This document shows positions 59,940-64,000 of a stretch of DNA of 64,000 nt, piece after piece. The DNA comes from Pseudomonadales bacterium. GTDB lineage: Bacteria > Pseudomonadota > Gammaproteobacteria > Pseudomonadales > JAHRWD01. A model generated the notes under the pieces. That model was not told the DNA's origin and made no database searches. It saw only the letters and a list, made by a program, of their open reading frames with translations. Position numbers and translations under genes: made by a program. Position 1 is the first letter of the stretch; each line of letters begins with the position of its first letter. Location of the stretch: positions 23,557-87,556 of the forward strand of contig JAHRWD010000059.1 in assembly GCA_019090315.1 (NCBI GenBank). The letters run 5' to 3'.

Positions 59940-61304
59940 ATGAAAAATCTCAGCTACATATTGCTCATTGCAAGCCTGATATTCAGTACGATCCAGTTGG
60001 TTGGTGCTGAAGAGCCTGCCCTGCCAGATACTTTAAAAGAAGTGACTGCAGAAGGGGAATGGGCAGATGATGATTGGGGAGAAGCCCCCTGGGCAGAGGA
60101 ATCTACCCAACAGAAATCCCCCTGGCATGGCTTTATTCAAGGTGACTTTGGACAGTTTCTGGATAGCAATAATCCAACCGAAAAAAACCAGTCATTAGCA
60201 GAGGTTCGTGGACGACTGGAAAACAGCTGGTACTTCGGTGATAGCTATATTCGCATCAAGGCTGATCTTGTTGCTGATGCGGTGACGGAAAACCTGCATG
60301 GTAGCTTTCGTGAAGCCTTCTGGAATGGTTCTCCTACATCCAGTATTGACCTGCGGATAGGTCGGCAGATTCTAACCTGGGGAACCGGTGATCTGGTTTT
60401 TTTAAATGATCTGTTCCCCAAGGACTGGCAATCCTTTTTTGCCGGCAGAGATATGGAATACCTGAAAGCCCCCAGTGATTCAATCCGGCTCACCTGGTAT
60501 AACAACAGAGCCAACATTGACCTGGTGTGGACGCCATTTTTTGAGCCCGATATCTATATCACTGGTGAACGATTTAGCTACTACAGCCCGGTTGAAAACG
60601 CCATCGTTGCAGCACCGCCGGAACTTGCTGTTGATCAACTGGGCAATGACCTAAACAACGACCTAGGTAATGGTGAGGCAGCGCTACGTCTTTACCAGAA
60701 TATCGGAAACTATGAATGGGCGATCTATGGCTACCGGGGTTTTTACAAAATGCCCGAAGGGTTTAATCCATCATCCGGCCATACCTATTTTCCTCGCATG
60801 AACTCTCTCGGAGCCAGTCTGCGTGGCCCACTAAGCGCGGGCATCATCAACACAGAGTTTGCCTACCATCAATCGGTTGATGATAAAAATGGTACAGACC
60901 CCTGGATACCCAATTCCGAATGGCGATTTTTGCTGGGTTATGAGCAGGAACTAATGCGTCATTTAACCCTTGGCGTACAGTATTATCTGGAGACCATCAG
61001 CGATTATCAGAATCTCATTGAGAGCTCCCCCAGCCCCGAAACCGAACCATCCGAGTCACGACATACCGTTACCCTGCGGCTAACCTATCTGACTATGCAG
61101 GAAAAACTACGCTGGTCCCTGTTCAGTTTCTATTCTCCAAATGATCATGACGCCTACGTTATTCCATCGGTTAACTACCGATACAGTGATCACTGGAGCT
61201 TTGAAACCGGAGCCAATATTTTTATGGGTGATCAACTACACACATTTCTCGGGCAACTGCAGAAAAACGATAACCTCTATATGCGTGCCACCTATCGATT
61301 TTAA
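59940..61304 (+). CDS. Outer-membrane porin-like/DUF1302-like beta-barrel protein
   Basis: Signal peptide, 'YIRIKADLVADAVTENLHGSFREAFWNGSPTSSIDLRIGRQILTWGTGDLVFLNDLFPKDWQSFFAGRD', C-terminal '...LYMRATYRF'. Confidence 0.8.
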   Translation: MKNLSYILLIASLIFSTIQLVGAEEPALPDTLKEVTAEGEWADDDWGEAPWAEESTQQKSPWHGFIQGDFGQFLDSNNPTEKNQSLAEVRGRLENSWYFGDSYIRIKADLVADAVTENLHGSFREAFWNGSPTSSIDLRIGRQILTWGTGDLVFLNDLFPKDWQSFFAGRDMEYLKAPSDSIRLTWYNNRANIDLVWTPFFEPDIYITGERFSYYSPVENAIVAAPPELAVDQLGNDLNNDLGNGEAALRLYQNIGNYEWAIYGYRGFYKMPEGFNPSSGHTYFPRMNSLGASLRGPLSAGIINTEFAYHQSVDDKNGTDPWIPNSEWRFLLGYEQELMRHLTLGVQYYLETISDYQNLIESSPSPETEPSESRHTVTLRLTYLTMQEKLRWSLFSFYSPNDHDAYVIPSVNYRYSDHWSFETGANIFMGDQLHTFLGQLQKNDNLYMRATYRF

Positions 61305-61350
61305 ATTCCCTCCCTACCCTTTTCCATTTCTACTTTTAAGGAGCTACATC

Positions 61351-61563
61351 ATGACCATTAATGAAGGTTTAAGATTAATCGCAGGAATTTTTATATTGAT
61401 CAGTATTCTACTGGCTCATTTCATTCACCCTGCCTGGCTTCTGTTTACAGGTTTTATCGCACTCAACCTGATCCAGTCAGCGTTTACTCACTGGTGTCCG
61501 ATGATGTGGCTGCTGGGTAAGCTCAGCTTCAAAAAAGAGAGCGTGATTGCAGAGCCAAGCTAA
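61351..61563 (+). CDS. DUF2892 (YgaP-like membrane) protein
   Basis: 70 aa, two TMs, 'FIALNLIQSAFTHWCPMMWLLGKL'; SD AAGGAG. Confidence 0.85.
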   Translation: MTINEGLRLIAGIFILISILLAHFIHPAWLLFTGFIALNLIQSAFTHWCPMMWLLGKLSFKKESVIAEPS

Positions 61564-61630
61564 CACCAGCAACAGCAGCACAAAAAATAACCATTCATAC
61601 AGATGTGATAAACTCACAGCAAGAGTAAAA

Positions 61631-61678
61631 CGAGGCCTTTGCATGAGAGATGATTTTTTCTCTCGTGCAAAAGCCTCG
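61631..61678. repeat. Minimal hairpin derivative of the MITE (both TIRs nearly abutting)
   Basis: CGAGGCCTTTGCATGAGAGA-tgattttt-TCTCGTGCAAAAGCCTCG. Confidence 0.75.
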
Positions 61679-61708
61679 AAAAATAATAATTAGATACGAG
61701 TTACCTCT

Positions 61709-62329
61709 ATGAGCTTTTACGAAGAAAAAATACTACCGCACCTGATCAACTGTGCATGCAGCAGTGCAGCGACCGGAAAATTACGCGCCAAAATGCTCGC
61801 AGATGCCTACGGCGAAGTACTAGAAGTAGGCATGGGGCCTGGAATTAACTTGCAATACTACAACCCCGATAAGGTCACCAAAGTATGGGGGCTTGAACCA
61901 TCCGAAGGTATGCGTAAAAAAGCACAGGAAAATCTCAGTAACTCTCCCGTAGAAGTAGAATGGTTGGGGCTGCCTGGCGAAAAGATACCCCTCGATGATA
62001 ATTCCGTAGATTGCATCGTATTAACCTTTACCTTCTGCACCATCCCCGACTGGCAAACCGCCATGAATCAGATGCATCGTGTACTTAAACCCGAAGGCAA
62101 ACTTATCTTTTGCGAACATGGCCAGGCACCGGATGAAGATGTTCAGAAATGGCAAAACCGCATAAACCCAATCTGGAAAAAATTATTTGGCGGCTGCAAC
62201 CTAAATCGCCCAGTAGTCAGCAGCATCAAAAACTCTGGCTTTAAGATTGATTGGGATGAATGTGACTATATGGAAGACTCACCACGCTTCGTCGCTTATA
62301 TGAGTTTAGGGGCTGCGGTTAAGGCGTAA
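61709..62329 (+). CDS. Class I SAM-dependent methyltransferase, METTL7-like
   Basis: 'VLEVGMGPGINLQYYN', 'VLTFTFCTIPDWQTAMNQMHRVLKPEGKLIFCEHGQAPDEDVQKWQNRINPIWKKLFGGCNLNR'. Confidence 0.88.
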   Translation: MSFYEEKILPHLINCACSSAATGKLRAKMLADAYGEVLEVGMGPGINLQYYNPDKVTKVWGLEPSEGMRKKAQENLSNSPVEVEWLGLPGEKIPLDDNSVDCIVLTFTFCTIPDWQTAMNQMHRVLKPEGKLIFCEHGQAPDEDVQKWQNRINPIWKKLFGGCNLNRPVVSSIKNSGFKIDWDECDYMEDSPRFVAYMSLGAAVKA

Positions 62330-62372
62330 AGGTGGTACCAGCTAACCAGAACAAACAACTCTATCTACTTAT

Positions 62373-62412
62373 TTAAAGAAGAAAATGGCTCTCGCTATCA
62401 GTGAGAGCCATT
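62373..62412 (-). terminator. Minus-strand intrinsic terminator of the downstream lipoprotein gene
   Basis: Minus strand: AATGGCTCTC-N9-GAGAGCCATT followed by TTCTTCTTT. Confidence 0.6.
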
Positions 62413-62433
62413 CCACAGGTTGACCTCGCCTGG

Positions 62434-63579
62434 TCAATTGAGTTTACAGCCACTTCCCAGGAATACCCCCGAATAGCCTCCTGCTGAATCGTTCCATGTA
62501 CCACTGAGAGCGCCGGTTGAAACATCAAGTGTTCCAGCGACAGCTGTACCAGTAGAGGTAGTAGCAACCAATGTAGTTCCGGTAACCGTGCCACTCAATG
62601 TAAATGTTAGATCGTCAGCAATACTATAAATTACGCCGTTTATATTGTTAGCGCTGTCCACATCGAAAGAGAGCAAGCCAAAATCATCACCGCTAAAACT
62701 ACCTGTAAAGCGGTAAATTGCATTTGCAGTACCACCAATTCGCGAGCCGGAGAAATTACCAAAAAACACAGTATCCGACCAGGTCCCAGATACTGCGTTT
62801 ACAGAAGAAAACTCACCCGTAAATGTCGACCCGGTCGTCGTATTCCCGGTTATAAAAGTGACTTGCTGATCATAACTAATGGGTATTGTTCCCGTTAAAC
62901 CAATGTACGTATCATCGGGAATGCTATACGCGGTGCCCGATACATGGCCAGTAGATGCATCAACCAAGATCCCGAAGTTACCGTTGTCACCACCTGAAAA
63001 ACCTCCTTCGTATGCGCCTGCGTATGAGCACAGCAATGTAGATTCAAGATGATCTTTCGCGGCCGAAGCGGAAGGCAAAACATGCGTACCGCCATCCGCA
63101 GATGCTGCATCAGAAATAATTGAGGTTAATTCGCTTGATAAGTCTACTGCTGTGAAATCAACCTGTGACCAGGTTTCCGCAGCGGCCTGAACAGATGACG
63201 CAATGTTGATCCCATCTGTTGGGTCTCCATCATCATCCAGCATCATTAGAAAGCGCACGATATTTTGTACCTGAGCAGAACTTGAACTACCTCCAGACAC
63301 CAAATCCACTGGTGTGACGATAGATTTTCCATCGGTTGACCCGATGGTTACGCCGCCAACCGAAAATGTAACAGATCCTCCCGTCTCATAGGCAAAACCA
63401 CCATCTGCATCCGTGACCCCCGACTGTCCACCTGAGGTGTAGCTAATCCCGGCCGTATTACTATCCTTAAATTGTCCAGAAGATGTAGAGGTAGAACTAC
63501 TACCACCGCTACTACTGCTACCACCACAGGCAGCTAGTGCAAATGAAATAAACACCATATAACTTAGTTTTTTTAACAT
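62434..63579 (-). CDS. Hypothetical lipoprotein with internal repeat
   Basis: Lipobox 'FALAACGGSSSSGG', Ser/Gly-rich linker, two similar C-terminal segments. Confidence 0.8.
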   Translation of the reverse strand: MLKKLSYMVFISFALAACGGSSSSGGSSSTSTSSGQFKDSNTAGISYTSGGQSGVTDADGGFAYETGGSVTFSVGGVTIGSTDGKSIVTPVDLVSGGSSSSAQVQNIVRFLMMLDDDGDPTDGINIASSVQAAAETWSQVDFTAVDLSSELTSIISDAASADGGTHVLPSASAAKDHLESTLLCSYAGAYEGGFSGGDNGNFGILVDASTGHVSGTAYSIPDDTYIGLTGTIPISYDQQVTFITGNTTTGSTFTGEFSSVNAVSGTWSDTVFFGNFSGSRIGGTANAIYRFTGSFSGDDFGLLSFDVDSANNINGVIYSIADDLTFTLSGTVTGTTLVATTSTGTAVAGTLDVSTGALSGTWNDSAGGYSGVFLGSGCKLN

Positions 63580-63969
63580 TTTCCATTACCATCCATGTTC
63601 CAGGTTAATCAAAACCAACATATTGAACCCAACAAATCAGGCACAAATCTTCTCAAATCCAATTGCTTCCTAAAGGTCTACTACTGAGACTGCACTAAAC
63701 CACAAAAGAACACCAACAAATATTGCATGTTTCATAATTGCGGGTAAATTTTTGTAAAAACTAGAACGTAATTTGCAGGTACCATTGCTGAAGTCAGCGC
63801 AGTTCCAAACAATGTACCCAGGCAAAAGAACTTGCTGTTTAAGTCCACCAAAATACAGTAAGCTCAAGCGGCATGTTAATTTTAGAAGGCTGAATCAGCT
63901 ACACACTGTAACTGGTTATCGACAGTTTGATTCTTATCGGACAAATCCCATAAAAACAATTACAGGAAT

Positions 63970-64000
63970 CTGTCTCTTATACACATCTGACGCTGCCGAC
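63970..64000 (+). other. Illumina Nextera/Tn5 adapter contamination at contig end
   Basis: CTGTCTCTTATACACATCTGACGCTGCCGAC = 19-bp Tn5 mosaic end plus Nextera read-2 adapter. Confidence 0.97.

Noticed and set aside
62382-62412. Hairpin containing AAAATGGCTCTCG, shared with the MITE end, as a fourth MITE derivative
   Set aside because: The shared 13 nt is short and the outer TIR (GAGACCTTTGCAC) is absent; position and downstream U-rich run fit a terminator of the lipoprotein gene better.
63670-63867. 65-aa minus ORF near the contig end
   Set aside because: No RBS, no family signal, AT-rich intergenic context.
1-64000. CRISPR array, tRNA, rRNA, phage or integron structures
   Set aside because: No regular direct-repeat/spacer pattern, no recognisable T-arm or rRNA signature, and no phage or integrase genes were seen; tRNAscan and similar tools were not run, so small RNA genes could be missed.

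Overview
64-kb gammaproteobacterial-type chromosomal segment. It appears to run to a contig end: the last 31 nt are Illumina Nextera adapter sequence. Most of it is dense housekeeping coding: tgpA/DUF58/moxR, metZ-purF-cvpA-dedD-folC-accD-trpA-trpB-trpF-truA-fimV-asd-leuB, a polysaccharide epimerase, lexA, pgi, a pst-phoU operon, roxA, cheV, tatD, queF, a DAHP synthase, a CaiB-type CoA-transferase pair, mscS and pntAB. Main items of interest: (1) an apparently complete coenzyme F420 biosynthesis operon (fused CofG/CofH = FbiC, CofC, CofD, CofE, plus an Fno-like NADPH:F420 oxidoreductase), unusual for this type of genome; (2) a family of small palindromic MITE-like elements (TIR GAGACCTTTGCACGAGAG) with 5-bp target duplications, one of which (139 bp + 5 bp TSD = 144 bp) is inserted in frame into the 5' end of a LolA-like gene; (3) the cluster hosting those elements: an atypical CsoR/CstR-family regulator with an ATACC-N6-GGTAT operator, an MMPL/RND exporter, a LolA-like carrier, an outer-membrane porin-like protein, a DUF2892 protein and a METTL7-like methyltransferase, which is a candidate undescribed, possibly sulfur/thiol-linked envelope system; (4) a tandem Pho box upstream of pstC predicting an almost leaderless mRNA; (5) a LexA with a non-E. 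coli recognition helix. No CRISPR array, rRNA or tRNA was recognised by eye. All family assignments come from reading protein motifs; no searches were run.
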